Assembly (NCBI RefSeq): GCF_022539665.2 | Contig: NC_081338.1 | Coordinates: 6,498,446 to 6,562,445 of the forward strand | DNA from: Daphnia carinata | Lineage: Eukaryota; Arthropoda; Branchiopoda; Diplostraca; Daphniidae | DNA length: 64,000 nt | Direction of reading: 5' to 3' | Shown: positions 20,884-33,599 of the stretch, piece by piece | Numbering within the stretch: the stretch's first letter is position 1 | Layout of the letters: the number at the start of each line of letters is the position of its first letter | The notes under the pieces: generated by a model | The model's database searches: none | Told to the model about the DNA's origin: nothing | What the model saw: only the letters and a program-made list of their open reading frames with translations | Made by a program: the position numbers and the translations under genes

Positions 20884-23544
20884 GGTCGAATTAAAAGCAA
20901 GGCAACGTTGCCAAACTGCAAGGGCTGTGAAAATCCTATTAAGAGTCCTTAGAAGGCGTTGGTTGGCGAAAAACACAGGCCGAAACAAATAGAAACAACC
21001 ACAAATTTTCTGTGCTACCAACTTGAGCGCAAGTCCAGCGCTTTCTGACTTCTCCAAAAAAGCAAGTCCACGTTTCTATGTGGACGTATACCAAGTCCCT
21101 ACCCCTCCGACGTCCCCTCCTGCAGGTGATTCGCTGTGCGGCTTGGCCTCTGTGTGTGGCAAAAAAAAAGGGTCTGGTGAAAGTGTATCGTGAGGTTGTT
21201 ATTTAATACTGGCAATAGAGTCCAACGGCTATATCAATGCCACGTGCTACCGTCCAATTGTCTACATCATTGAGCCTACCTCAAAGACAGGCCATTTTTC
21301 ACGATCAAATGAATTCGATTTACCGTATTAAATTCGGCGATGCTGTGAGATGTTGCATCTGTAGAGCTAAAAGTTCGTTCAGCTTCTTTCTCCATTCGTT
21401 CCATCTTCGTTTCTTACCAACCTCAAAGTCTCGAGTCGCTGCGTAGAAAGTCTAAAAGAAAAAATGCAAACTATAGTGAAGACGTGAGCTGATGTCCCAA
21501 CCATATTATAATTATCCACCGAAAGAGATAAATGATTGTTCTAGTCTACCTTTTCTTTCATTTGTGGGACAACAGAATAACCGCCAAACTGGAGAAAGAA
21601 AAAGAACAAATTATTTTAAAAAGAACTTTCACACGATAGATACGTTCGGCCGGATTTTGACAGCGTGGCTCGATGCTTCACGAATATAAATTTCAAATAA
21701 GAACACACCCATTTGTCTTTCTCTCCTTTTACAATTGTATACTAAAGAAAATAAAGGGTACCTTTTTTCTTTACATCCTAGGGGCTATGACCAAGATCGA
21801 ATGAATCGTGGCGCCGTATGTAAATTTTCAGAAACCATCAGGTGGTCCATTTGAGGCTGTTGAAAAAGTACCTACTGAAAACGACGTCGGTTAAAACTGA
21901 GAAAGGCGGAACCTCTGGGCAAACACAGTAGGTCGACACACTTACTAATTGACGAGAAGTTCGATTAGATATATAACACAAATGTTTTTGCATGAAGTGG
22001 TCATTGAACCGGTCGCTCGCGCTGGCAGTGTCAGACTAATTGTTCTTTACAGCGCCGCAGTTTTTCGCGGATTTTTTTTTTCTTGTCCCTGAAAGTAGCG
22101 CCAAATTGTTGAACAATGATAAATACATAGTTGCCAAACGGGTATTTAAACCTGGCAAAAGAAAGGAAGAAGGCTGAAAAAAAAAATACAGTAATGAATG
22201 GAAAATAATTGAGGAATGGCGTGCAAGGCGACCTAATCGCTCACATGGCTTTACAAAAGTGCGAAAATGAATTTTTAGCTGAAAATCATGAGGAAATAAG
22301 ATTGATAAATACGAAGGGTGTCCCCGGTGGTTTGGGGAGGGAAATCGTTTAATCGAATGTTATTCAAATCCTTTTGTTTTTTTTTTACTTCTCCTCCTGC
22401 TTTCCCTTCACAGTAGAAACAAAAACAAAAAACAAAAATATTTAAATTCTAAACCTTTTCTAATCTTTTCCCCCATCCCAGACCCCCAAGAAAAGCTTTG
22501 GTTTCTTAAGAAATGGAGAGATTCTCTTTCTTCGTTTAGTTACCCATCCCCTTTTTTTCTATTTTTTCTTGCAAAAAACGCGGTAAAAAAACAATGGCGG
22601 GCATGGCACGTTTTTTAGGGTACAAATTGCCTTGGGATTGCAAACGTTTTCAAAACCGCCAGGGGACGTGGTCACTTTCGCAAGGCTTTTTGAACCCAAC
22701 CTCCAAAAATAACCTTAGTTTAATTCTAATGATTTAAATTTCAGATTAGACATCGTGCTCGCTTCAATTGCAAACCGGTTTTTCCTATCCAAACTTTCGG
22801 GTAATGATCGCACGAACATTGTCGGCCACAGAGCAGGTAAGAAAAAAAAAAGATCTAAAAAAGAAAGTTTTGGCAAGACATTGAGCACAGGACGTCCAAA
22901 AATACAACAAACATTTCTCATCATTTATACCGAAAATTTGCTACAAACATACTCACCCCTTATCAAAACGGTCAAAGTTTCAACGAGATGTTTGCTTTAC
23001 GACACGTGAACACTGGATAGCCGCCATGTTGGAGGAGAAATGAAAGCGAGGGGATCGCTGTGGAGGTCTAGATAGATTGGATAATCATGTTCACGAAGCT
23101 TAAACATGACCAATTAAGAATGTACCCGACCTATCCAAAAGTGTGATAATAAAAAAGAATTACTTGTACTCTTTTTCCCGCCATCTTTGGGAAGTTTTCA
23201 AGGATGGATGACTCTCGTTGTTGGATTACGGCTCACGCTGGGAAATCTGCAAGACTCCCTGTAACGTAGAATTATTACTGTTTACAACTGTTTCGTATGT
23301 AGTTTTTTTTTCTTCATACCTGCATTCGAAGAAAACCAAACGAAGTCCACCGTTTTCCTTGTACTGGCTTCGTAAGCAGCATTGCCGGGTTTTTCCTCGT
23401 TTTTCTTAGGCAATCACATCTAATTATCCAATTCTCATCATTAGGAAAAAAACAAGACGTGTTTAAAAAAGATTCTGTGTTTTTCTTTTACAATTACTTC
23501 TTTCATTTTGTGTTTCTCGCCCGGATTGTTTAATTCCCAAACGG

Positions 23545-23657
23545 TCGACCTTTGATGACTGTGCCAATTGCATGAAACCAAGTTTGGACGTGTCGATGTT
23601 ATCCCTAACAAAAGAGCAATCAGCACAGTGAATAAAGTACGTATAATTACAAAATAA
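23545..23657 (-). other. Weak candidate signal-peptide exon
   Basis: Reading leftwards from an acceptor-like TTTTACAG at about 23658, an open stretch encodes a hydrophobic segment (YFVIIRTLFTVLIALLLG) followed by a polar segment with one Cys. It ends near a donor-like GAA|GTAATT. The pattern suits a secretory leader, but there is no family match and no supported partner exons. Confidence 0.15.
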
Positions 23658-24457
23658 CCTGTAAAATTTTTAAAAACAATTGAAGAAAGTTCTCGTTTCC
23701 TGGCGGATCTCATTGACATGCTGTGTCACGGGTTCTCTTTCATAGTTTTATTGTGCGAGTCCATTTCTTTTCCAGACGATTGAGAAAATACGCCGACAGA
23801 AACTAACGATCTGCCACGACAAAATGGCAACGGGCCACCGCGTTAGTGATGAGATGTCCTGGACATTTTCTCTCCTCGAGGCAATATTGCTAAAAAAAAA
23901 AAAAGAATTTTAAAATAAACTTTCTTCAGCTTTTTGCCTGCTCGGTGACATCAATGTCTTTTGGAAATCCCGGAGAATTTGCCAGCTTACCTCTTTTTAT
24001 TTTACGACGCAGATTCGGATTAGAACTATAAACTGGTCGTCTGTGTTGAAATGACAAAAGCTGGAACGTAGTAGCTGATTCTAAAAGATAACAAAATAAT
24101 AATCTTTTTTTTTTTTACAGTTTGTTCGAATGGATTCAGAAATTTTCTCAAAATTGAATTACATGAATGTGGTCACGTACGACAGTGGGGAGGGAGGACA
24201 TTTCCAAGGTGAAATACAAAAACGAACCTATAGGACGAAAGCAAATGGCCTTTTACTTTTTTTTGTTTGAGCGCCCTACGTATGTAAATCATCTTTTTGT
24301 CTCCAAAGGAACGTGACTCGGCGTGTTAACAAGAAAATCCCCTCGAAACTCTGAACGACGTAACGAAATGAAGATAACAGGTGAACTGGAATGCAGTGGA
24401 AAAAATTGCCAAGAATTCAAAATTTAGAAAAAATGGAAATGATTGCAAGAGTGAAAA

Positions 24458-24686
24458 CTAAAGAAGAAAAGAATGGAAAGCCAAAGAAACTAATACGAAA
24501 CCAACAAATGGTGTAGCCATGTTTGTTAAGTTGGTGCCATTTATCCATACCCAGTTCACGTCATCTCGAACGGCGATCACCAACCCGTGAAATTGCTTCG
24601 TACTAAAAGCCAAGTCAAATTTCTTCTCCTTCTTCGTCTTCTGGTTGTGCACATCACCAACACGTAGCCGAGGGACAGTCTCTCTA
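24458..24686 (-). other. Weak candidate exon, unknown protein
   Basis: On the minus strand a poly-T tract ending AACTAG is followed by about 75 open codons. These include FDLAFSTKQFHGLVIAVRD and VNWVWINGTNL, then a hydrophobic end and a stop. The composition resembles a small beta-rich domain more than random sequence. No family is assigned and no start is seen. Confidence 0.15.
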
Positions 24687-27257
24687 GTTAAAAAAAAAAA
24701 AAAAGAGAAAAAGCCCTTTGCAAGCGTGACTGATATCGTACCCGATATGAAGCTGAACGTAGAAACGCGAATTGACTTTTCTCGTCTACGTTTTCGCATT
24801 AACTGACACACCACAAAAGAGCCTCGACGTTTTGGCGCTATATTTAGTGGATCGCCGGAAATCCCTACCCTGCCAATTCATATCAAATGAACAGCTAAAG
24901 CAATTAATCACGTCGGCGTTGCCACATATACCCAATATTATAGAACCAACTAGAATAATGTAGTCTGCAATCATCAAAATGGAGGCTCTATTTGCCCATC
25001 AAATGATACGATCTGTACTAAATGTTAAACGTTCCTGCATAGTACGCCTTTTCTGAGGACGAAATATGTGAGGCAATCGAGACAGTTTTACATACGACGT
25101 GGATGGTTATTACGGAGGGCCCTATTGCTCTCCTTGGGACTGCTTTTCCCAGTGTTTAAGCATAAACGTTAATAGTTGTCAAAGAAGTGTCTGTTTAGCC
25201 CAACCACTGAAACAAACGAATGGCAGAACTCTATCCACCAGAGTGTGAACTCGGTGGATAGCGGAGGATTGCCCTAACTTTAGAACGAGAACCCCAACTT
25301 TTTGCTGCTGTTGCTGGGTATATCTTTATTTCCCCGTCTGCATTTTTTATACGACCTAAAAGCAAGTTTTTATGATCCCCTCATGCAGGGAAAGTCCCCG
25401 CAAGTTCTTTTTGGCAAACGGAATAGAAAATGGCACGAGAGATTTGCAAAACAAAAAAAAGATGCCATGCAATCTTCCAAGTTTGCCTTATACCGATGAA
25501 GATTGTTGGCTTCCATTGGGCGAAAGTGCGTTTTAGACGTGCAGACGAACAGATGGAACGACGTCGTTTGTCTTTTGTTTTTTTCGAACACCGCCAACAA
25601 AAAATGGCGACAGTTTCTAACGTACTCTGTTCGTCATTGTTTCACTCGGTGGGAAATGGCAGATTGTTACGACAAATAAAATGGCTGCTGATAACTTCGT
25701 GTAAGTTCTTATTGTTCGAGTAGAATTCAACGTAGATGAAACCATTTATGTGTAGACATAACTGCTGTGAGCGGTGAAAGCTACACGGCCATTGTTGCTC
25801 CAGTTCTGCTACAGCCATTTTATTTGACGTTCTCAAGAGCCCTGTGCATTTGATGTAAATTCGTTTGGATTGTGTTTACCTTTTCGGCCGATCAACAATG
25901 TAGTGACTTTCTCCTTCACGTAAATCAATTGTTTAAAGAAGCTATGCTAGTGTTGGCTGATATGTCTAAAGAAAAAACATTCTTTTCAATCTTTTGAACA
26001 TCCAACAACGCGTTTTACGACCTTCTCTTTATGGTGTTAAAAAGATATTGAAATGATTATCATCTCAAGTGTTGCGTTACGTGGAGCAATGATACGTTAC
26101 AAGATTGCAACAAAAGAATCCTGGAACGTGTCGTATCATATGAAGCCATTTGACTTGCCCGACTTTCTCCCCCCGCCTTCACAAGCTGCTTCGTCATCAA
26201 TTATGCATGATTTTGCAACTACGTATGGCAAACTAGAGTGTGCATAACTCATCTATAAAAACAACCTCGTTACGTGACAACAGGTGCACGATCTTCCAAT
26301 TGGCTGCCCACATCGATAGAATTGACCCCGATACAGAAAGGTAAGAAGACTTAAACATATCGAAACTAGCCTCTAGGCAAAAGGTGGAGTTATTCTATAG
26401 TTACGTGCACGCAGAGCATACCAATCTACGTGTCCGTTCACGAATGACCATTGATGACCTACTTCCATGCCCTAGTGTTTTTTTTTTTTGGTCTTGTTAG
26501 AAGAACCATTTTCGTACACGTGTGTGAAGACGGTTGTGAATTACGTGCGTGTCCCTCCTGACATGTTTAGTCTACATGGAAAGTGTGACCTGAAAAAAAC
26601 AAACTAAGGGTAGATTTAAAAATCCGTAATTTCGATCCATTTTGGAATTAAAAGAAAAAGACGGGGCTGATTTTGCCAGTGGTTTCATTGCTACACTTTC
26701 ACTAGTAGCCGTACACTTTTGCTTTTTGTTTTTTTTTGAGGGAAGAAAACGGGTTGTGTGTTTGAATGAAAAAATAGAGAACAGTATAAAGGAGATATCG
26801 GGTAGATGTGGCGGTGAAGGACATTCACCGGAAGTGCGTCAATAGGCACCATTTCATAGCAAAATGGCACGAAGAATAAGCAATCTTTTATTAGACTCTA
26901 CATATATGACCATTGTACGCGTATGGTAATGCCGAGCTACACGTTCCCTTTTCTTTTCTTTTTTTCGAGATGTGTACGCAAATAAGGTGAATCCGTCCTC
27001 GTAAATTATTCGAGAATTCACGACATCGTAAAGAATCAATCACTCAGGTGTTTTTTTTTATTAGCTCGATTTCCATTCACATTGTTGTTGGATGAGCATC
27101 ATGCCAAAGGGAATCGTCACGATTTTCAACTACGCGTGCAGACAACAACAAGAACAACAATAATCGAAAGATCAAGGGCGTCGTGCGGTCCAGGGACATT
27201 GAATTCCATGCGCATAGATAACCTGGATAGGGAAAAGTCTTGTTTTCTAATGCGGTA

Positions 27258-27777
27258 ATGTCATTGTTACACGTAAGAAAGTTGGCGGGCGTAGCGGTTT
27301 TGTTGTTGGCTGCCATTAAACAAAAAATAGGCCGTATAATTTGCATTTTTTCACGCTCAATTGGGTCCGAGGTCTATGGCAGTATAATTCACATAACTGA
27401 ACACTTGGACTTTACGTTGTAAAAAAAAAATGGGGTTTTCGAAAAAAATAATTGAATTCTATCAAGAGTAGTTTTGGATTTTTGAATGAGAAAAGTCTGG
27501 AATTTTGTTACAAAGGAAACACAGGGTGAGAATTATCTTTATTTATTGGCCAAAAAAACCCCAAATCTCACGATGGGCAATTGCGGACTTTCTCCATTGC
27601 ATCCGCAGCACCAACATTGGCTGACTAAACACATTTCTTGGGGAAGGGTGACGCATCCGCAAGCGTTGGGATTGTTTATCCATCCGGAATCGCCCGACAC
27701 GCAAATATACCAATGTTGTTACGGTTCGTCTCTGGGCGATTGCACTCGTCATTGAACTAAAAATCACGAGCCAGTAG

Positions 27778-27816
<39 letters not shown>

Positions 27817-27980
27817 TACGATTCCAGAAGTGCCTGGAACGCTATCAGGGCAATTACCGTTACGGCCGAAATGTGTATCTATCGACCACCCAAAGAATTG
27901 TAGAGCGCAAATATGGCCAGAGGGCAAGTTTTATGAGAACCCAATTGAAATGTCTGGAACAAAACTGTATTTTTATTGCG
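27258..27980 (+). other. Candidate small secreted Cys-containing protein (three exons)
   Basis: An ATG at 27258 begins a signal-peptide-like leader (MSLLHVRKLAGVAVLLLAA). A second segment (27525 to 27723 or 27755, after acceptor ACACAG) and a third (27828-27980, after acceptor GATTCCAG) are open and rich in Cys, His, Pro and Trp, for example FIHPESPDTQIYQCCY and NCRAQIWPEGKFYENP. The third ends at a clear stop. Phases allow joining, but the donors needed (GTCTAT and GTTCGT) are weak and a 30-nt A run lies in the second intron. It may be a lineage-specific gene, a decayed gene or chance. No family is recognised. Confidence 0.25.
27783..27812. repeat. A30 homopolymer
   Basis: Thirty consecutive A residues, seen directly. 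No target-site duplication was found that would mark a retroposed element. Confidence 0.95.
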
Positions 27981-30900
27981 ATTAGGTTATCATCGATTTA
28001 TTAGGCTGCACTAGTTTTGATTAACATTTCATGTTAATGTTGTCTCCATTTAAAAAAAAAGAACAGGACGTGTTAGCGTGTAAGAAAAAGTTCGTGTAAT
28101 TGGACACCTGTGGAAATGAAAGCGCGTAGAACTTGGCGTTGTGTTGGTCAAGGCTAACGTTCCAAAAAAAAAAGATTGACCAGCCATTTTCTCTTTTTTT
28201 GACTTAGACGTTGACCAGTAACCACAGCCGTTAACTGTCAAAACCAAATTACCGACAGCGTTTTTAATTATCAAATTTTTGTTGTTTTAATGATTTCATT
28301 TCCCTTGCTGTCTTCTTGATATTTGTTCTTCTCATCGTCGGTGAATAAGTTAACATCGTATCGATTGGCAGAGATGATCCCATCACACCTTAAACAGATG
28401 ACAATGACGCATTACCGACCCATGGTGCAACTGAATATTTCGCGCGAAGAACATGCAAATGTTGACCGTTAGAATTTGAATCGTGAAATCGTTTGCCGAA
28501 TGGGCTGTTTAGAAGATCCTTCATCACACCAGATTTGCATACGCTGTTGCTATTGATAGTAGCGTTCCTTTCTATATATACACACACAACAGATTTCTAT
28601 GAGCCTCACGTTCTGTGCATTGAATTTCTGCTGTATGTTCAGTATGCAAATAGGTACATGCTAATATAAGCATACTATATAAGAGAAAATTGGCAATACG
28701 GGCGTTTGTGCGAATGACCGGTCCTGACATTGGCTTGAACATTTAAACATAAATTTTTTTGTATAGATGATAGAAAACGAAAGTATCTACGTAAACTAGT
28801 CTGGCAGGAATTACAGAAGTTCGAGAGAAAGGGTCCATTTTTTTCGTTTGAAGTTCATCGAGTCTACCGACAAAAACATTTGGCAGCTTGCCATTGTTTT
28901 CAAAGCAAGTTGTAAATCGAAATTGTCTGTGTGTACGCACTACTGCGTTTCACCTGGCAGCCTTTTTGTTTATTAGCAGAGAACCGCACATTGTGAAAGG
29001 ACCGTACCGGTCACGGCTTTCCACGTGACATTGGAGGTCACGATGTTTGGCCACAGAAAAATACTGATGCCTTATTCGTAAATTGCTTGTAAAAGATGCT
29101 ATTAAACCTCCCTTGCTGTGCGATAAAGGTGGGGTGTTCTCGTACCAGGTACTGGCCGCCTTTAGGGTAGAAGAGAAAATCTAGAAACCAAAAATTCCAC
29201 TCCACTTCCATCGTACCAGGTATCTGCCCACTTTCCAAGACCCAATCGTCCGTGTTATACGTTTGATTTGATTGGAGTCGAAAGACGAAACATGTAGATC
29301 TCCATTGTATGCAAAAATGGCCTTTATTTTCGGGATTAAGGGCGGAAGAGTTTTATCCGGTCTGGAAATTTTGGAGATTATATATAGACAGTTTTGACTT
29401 TGAGTCCCACTTGTTCTACAAAGAGGAAGATGTGTGTGTACACACACACTACTTTCTTTTTGAAAAAAAAAAAAGACACATTGAAGTGTTTGTTTTGTTT
29501 TCCCAAATTTCACGCGTCAGCAGATTTTAAACGCGTGATACTCTATCGCACAACCGCAAGATTTTTAAAGTAAATTCTTTTACACCAACGGTGCGCACAT
29601 TTTTGAAATAATTCTTCTGTTTCATCATTATTCAAATTTCCCCTCACCCCCAAAAATGAAATGTTTTCGTTCGACAATGCGAAACAAGTTGTTCACTTCA
29701 AAGGAGGGGGGGGGGGAATGTCGTCTAAACAAAATGATATCCATCTCGTTTTTGTTTTGTTTTTTTCAGGATGTGTATAGACTTTTTATACTCAAATTTG
29801 AAAGCATAACATTCGCTGCGTCATTGCGTCTCTTATGAAGAGCTCGCTTTCTAAACTTTTAGCATTTTTCTGTTCGTTTTTTTTTTATCTCTGTCGATCA
29901 GAGTTTTATTTTTGCGCAAGAACTTCCCGCGTGAGTCAAATCCCCCTTTTTTCGTCTATGCAAATCAGAGCGCCACTGGCTGTTGTTCTTTCTAAACATT
30001 TGGCTGAGAAAACATAATGTTTTTTCTTTTTCAAATTAGACATCACAAGGTCCGGGAAATGTTACCTGGAGCGCTCTCTGTGGGTTGTAATCAGTAGCCA
30101 TTCGTTGTCCCTCCCGAAAAAGGCAAAAGCAGTTCAGTTTTTTCTTTTTTTCTGCAACGATTTATCGTAGATTTAATCGTTTCTTTCGGGCATCCCTATT
30201 TTCTTAGTTAACTAGAGTGTCTCATATAAGTCTTGAAAGAGCTCCGACTGTTATATAGGTTTGGGATGAACTACATAAAAACAAGTGGTTCATGTTCCTC
30301 CTTTTTTCTTTTTATCGAAAACACACCTGTTGGCTAAAGACGACACGTTTATTACACACACTTAACAATATTTATTTTCAAAAAATGTAAAAATGTAGCC
30401 CATCCGTTGACATATGCAGCCTTCCGCATGCCAAAAGTAATTATACATTTTTGAGGCTCAGGAGATGTTCTCTTTTGGTTTTAAATTTATACCTGTGAAA
30501 CGAACTCTTGTTATTGCGAATTACGTCCAACTGGAAGCCCCATCTACTGTGGGTTGCTTCAAGTTGGTTATTCAAACAAAAAAACAAAACAATTGAAATT
30601 ACGAACCACTTGATTTTCTCTCGAAAACCTGTCGGGACTTTGCCGGCCAATAACCGGCAATAACCCCAATGACAGCGATGACGCAATTGGGCGACCACCT
30701 AAGTCATTTTCACTTTCTATATCAGTTTCTGGAAACAGTGCGTTTCCATTGAACTATAAAGAAATCTCCATTCACGTTTGTTTATCTTTTTTTTTTTTTC
30801 TTTTTTTTTTTTTAACAAAACAAAACATTTCTATTGTTTTGTTGTCTTCGTCCCGAAAGTTGAATGGTTAGTTTTAAATATAGGTCGATGTACTCTATTT

Positions 30901-31641
30901 TTTCTTTTTTACGTATATCAATGGATCAAATGGGGAAAAAAAAATAATAAGACCGTGAAATGAGACAACGTTCAGGTTAAATCTGTGAGTCTCTGTCGAG
31001 ACAGTGTATTTGGCAATTAAATATATAAATGTTATTCGATCAACTCGAGTATACAAATATATATAAATACATGTATATACTATAAAGTGAAAATATGATA
31101 TATATATATATAGAATCTGGATTGGAGGGAGGAAGGGGGGGGGGGGAGAGGGTAAGGCTTTTTAGCTTTCATTTCTCTACTTGAAAAAAATTGGTTTCGG
31201 TTGTCGGTTGTTGTTGGAGGATCCTCTGGCTGACATATTTAACCGGGACAATGTCTTTTGAGCGCGATGAAAGTATAGATATTAATTATATACACTCATG
31301 AATGGTTGACTACCATGTAAAACTGTTAATAGAAATGAGTGGACGGGAGAGGAGGGGGGGACTCTTGTTCTGAATTTTAAAAAAAATATAGAAAAATTTG
31401 TAGTGGGGGGGAGTAGAGAGGAAAAATATAGAAAAGATATTGGCATATAATTTAAAAAGGCCATCATTTGCGAATAATGACATCTGATGACGTTAATATG
31501 TATCTCTGAGTTTAGGAGGAGGGGGAATTGGACGATAGAATTAAGAGTCGGGAACACTGGCTTTAAAAAGTCCGACTTCCTTTTCCTCTTTTCATTCTCC
31601 CCCCCCCTCTCTTTCTACTACAGTTTTTTTTTTTTTTTTAC

Positions 31642-32769
31642 CTAATAAGCTGAGTTGGAGTATGAAGGTGCCTCGTAAGCCGGAGCTGAGTAGGCGGGTG
31701 CGGAGTAAGAGGGTGCCGAGTAGGCAGGTGCGGAGTAGGACGGAGCAGGGTAAGATGGAGCGTAATTGCCTCCCTTCTTGCCTTTACCCTTGCCAGCTGG
31801 GGCGGCGTAAACCGGTGCAGTGTAAACCGGGGTGGAGTAAACCGGGGCGGCGTAAACCGGGGCTGCGTAAACCGGAGCGGCGTAGACTGGAGCGTAGGAT
31901 GGCTGCTGGTAGTTCGAATATCCGCGTCCCTTCTTGCCTTTACCCTTGCCGGAAGATGGAGCGGCGTACGACGGTGCGGAGTACGACGGTGCGGAGTACG
32001 ACGGTGCGGAGTAAGAATCGTAGGAAGTAGCGGAATAGTCTCCTGTTAGAGAAGCGAGGGTTTTAACCAGGGCGTCAAAGTCAATATCGCTGCCTTTGAT
32101 GGCCTTCATTAATTCCTTCAATGGTTTTCTACCTTTTCTGCCGCCTTTTTTACCTTTACCCGAAGGATAGGAAGGTGCCGAATAAGAAGGAACCGAATAA
32201 GAAGGAGCAGAGTATGCAGGAGCAGAGTATGCAGGAGCAGAGTATGCGGGAGCAGAGTAAGAAGGAGCAGCGTAGGCAGGAGCAGAGTATGAAGGAGCAG
32301 CGTAAGAAGGTTCAGAATAAGAGGGAGCTGAGTAAGACGGTTCAGAATAAGAGGGAGCTGAATAAGAAGGTTCAGAATAAGAAGGTTCAGAATAAGAGGG
32401 AGCTGAATAGGAGGGAGCTGAATAGGAGGGAGCTGAATAGGAGGGAGCTGAGTAGGAAGGAGCAGCATAAGCGGGTGCTGGATAGGCCGGTGCGTAACTG
32501 GCTCCATAACTTCCATCTGTAATTCAATTGTTTGTTTTTTTTTTGTTTTTTTTCGTTGTGCATTTTTTTGATAAAGAAAAAGAAATTCATTTTAAAATTC
32601 AAGATGGAAATGCCTTACAATCATTTCTGCCCTTCTTGGCCGACGTGGCTGCTAGACACATGCAAATGGCGAGGAGGATCTATAACATGAGGCAAAAACA
32701 TGAGAGTTCAACAACCTTTTTTCAATTTCCAATCAATCGATCAACACTTACGGAGAATTTGACTGCCAT
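31642..32769 (-). CDS. Secreted Tyr/Ala/Pro-repeat structural (cuticle-like) protein
   Basis: Read right to left, the exons are 32752-32769, 32619-32679 and 31642-32516, with GT-AG borders and matching phases, about 317 residues. The signal peptide is split over the first two exons (MAVKFS, then ILLAICMCLAATSA). The mature chain is mostly four- to five-residue units of the SYSAP/SYSEP type (more than 20 copies) and a later block of VYAAP units. Three basic Gly-Lys modules (GKGKKGG, GKGKGKKGRG, GKGKGKKGG) interrupt them. A short non-repeat linker of about 30 residues (KELMKAIKGSDIDFDALVKT) sits in the middle and may be a helical cross-linking or sorting element. The composition fits a tyrosine-cross-linkable extracellular matrix, cuticle or adhesive protein. 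There is no Rebers-Riddiford chitin-binding motif. A TATA box lies upstream. Paralogous in style to the gene at 37.6-39.3 kb on the same strand. Confidence 0.85.
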
Positions 32770-32954
32770 TTTTTTTTTTTTTGGTAGAGTTCGAACTTTT
32801 CGAAGTAGATGCAAAAAAAATTAAATCTTTTCCACTCAATTGCCTAGATCGAATTGTTCGTGACTCTCCGGCTTTTGTTAAAAAAAAAACTGTTAAGATG
32901 ACTTGTATCCGCTTGCTGGGCTGTTCGATGTCTGAATCCCATGCTGGCCAAAGC

Positions 32955-32964
32955 TTTATATATA
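32955..32964 (-). promoter_or_regulatory. TATA box of the Tyr/Ala/Pro-repeat gene
   Basis: On the minus strand the sequence reads TATATATAAA, about 190 bp upstream of the start codon at 32769. A leader of roughly 160 nt would follow. A GA microsatellite (32983-33004) lies directly upstream. Confidence 0.55.
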
Positions 32965-32982
32965 CGTGATCACGCGGCTAGC

Positions 32983-33004
32983 GAGAGAGAGAGAGAGAGA
33001 GAGA
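32983..33004. repeat. (GA)n microsatellite
   Basis: Eleven GA units just upstream of the TATA box of the adjacent minus-strand gene. GAGA-type sequence in this place could bind GAGA-factor-like proteins. Confidence 0.9.
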
Positions 33005-33599
33005 CGCACACACGATTCGAAAAAGAAGGTGCGGCAATGGCGTTTTAGGTGAATGTACCTGTCACACTGGATGTGCCCGTTGAATGGAGTCTCGACCCCC
33101 AGCCATCCGTCGGCTGTAAAAGTAGAACACTTTCCGTGTGCTGCTTATTTTCCAACGAAACTCTTGCTCCTGAATTTGTGATAAAAACGTACACGAACCA
33201 TTCACCTGTTGATGAAATAAAGAAAAGAAAAAAAAATCCAAGGACGACGGGTCGAGCTCTCTCTTCTACCGTACATTATATATATATACACACATATATC
33301 CGAAATGGAAGCCAAAGAGAAAGAGAAATAATTTGTGAGAGTTCAATGTGTGAGTGCCAAGCGCTCGTGTACCGGGAACACACACAACGTTCGTTTTCAA
33401 GTCATTAGAATTATATGCTCATTTTAATTTCAGACAGCAATGAATTGATTTTTAATTGTTCATTGGATTTCTAGAAGGCAATAATATTTGGATTTAAAAT
33501 GTTTCCTGTTAATCAAAAGACTGTGTAAACAGGATTTAAAGTCTTATGAAAAGGCTACGTCAAAGATGATTGGCATTGATTTTTTTAAATGTTAAGTCA

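Larger units (their letters stand above)
20884..31641. other. 10.7-kb gene-poor region
   Basis: No gene of a known family is seen. The region is AT-rich with frequent A/T runs and many AAAATGGC/GCCATTTT-type words (for example near 20557, 23820, 25427, 25600, 25680 and 26863) of the sort bound by YY1/Pho proteins. Three short segments with splice-like borders and protein-like translations are listed separately as weak candidates (23.5-23.7, 24.46-24.69 and 27.25-27.98 kb). A 17-bp copy of a sequence also present at 11419 lies at 29924. Confidence 0.5.

Noticed and set aside
27783-27812. A30 run as the tail of a retroposed gene copy
   Set aside because: No target-site duplication or recognisable source sequence was found next to it; similar runs occur throughout the window.
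32118-32522. Leu/Pro-rich minus frame and Lys/Glu/Gln-rich plus frame over the 31.6-32.8 kb gene
   Set aside because: Shifted and antisense readings of the SYSAP repeats with no leader or splice support.
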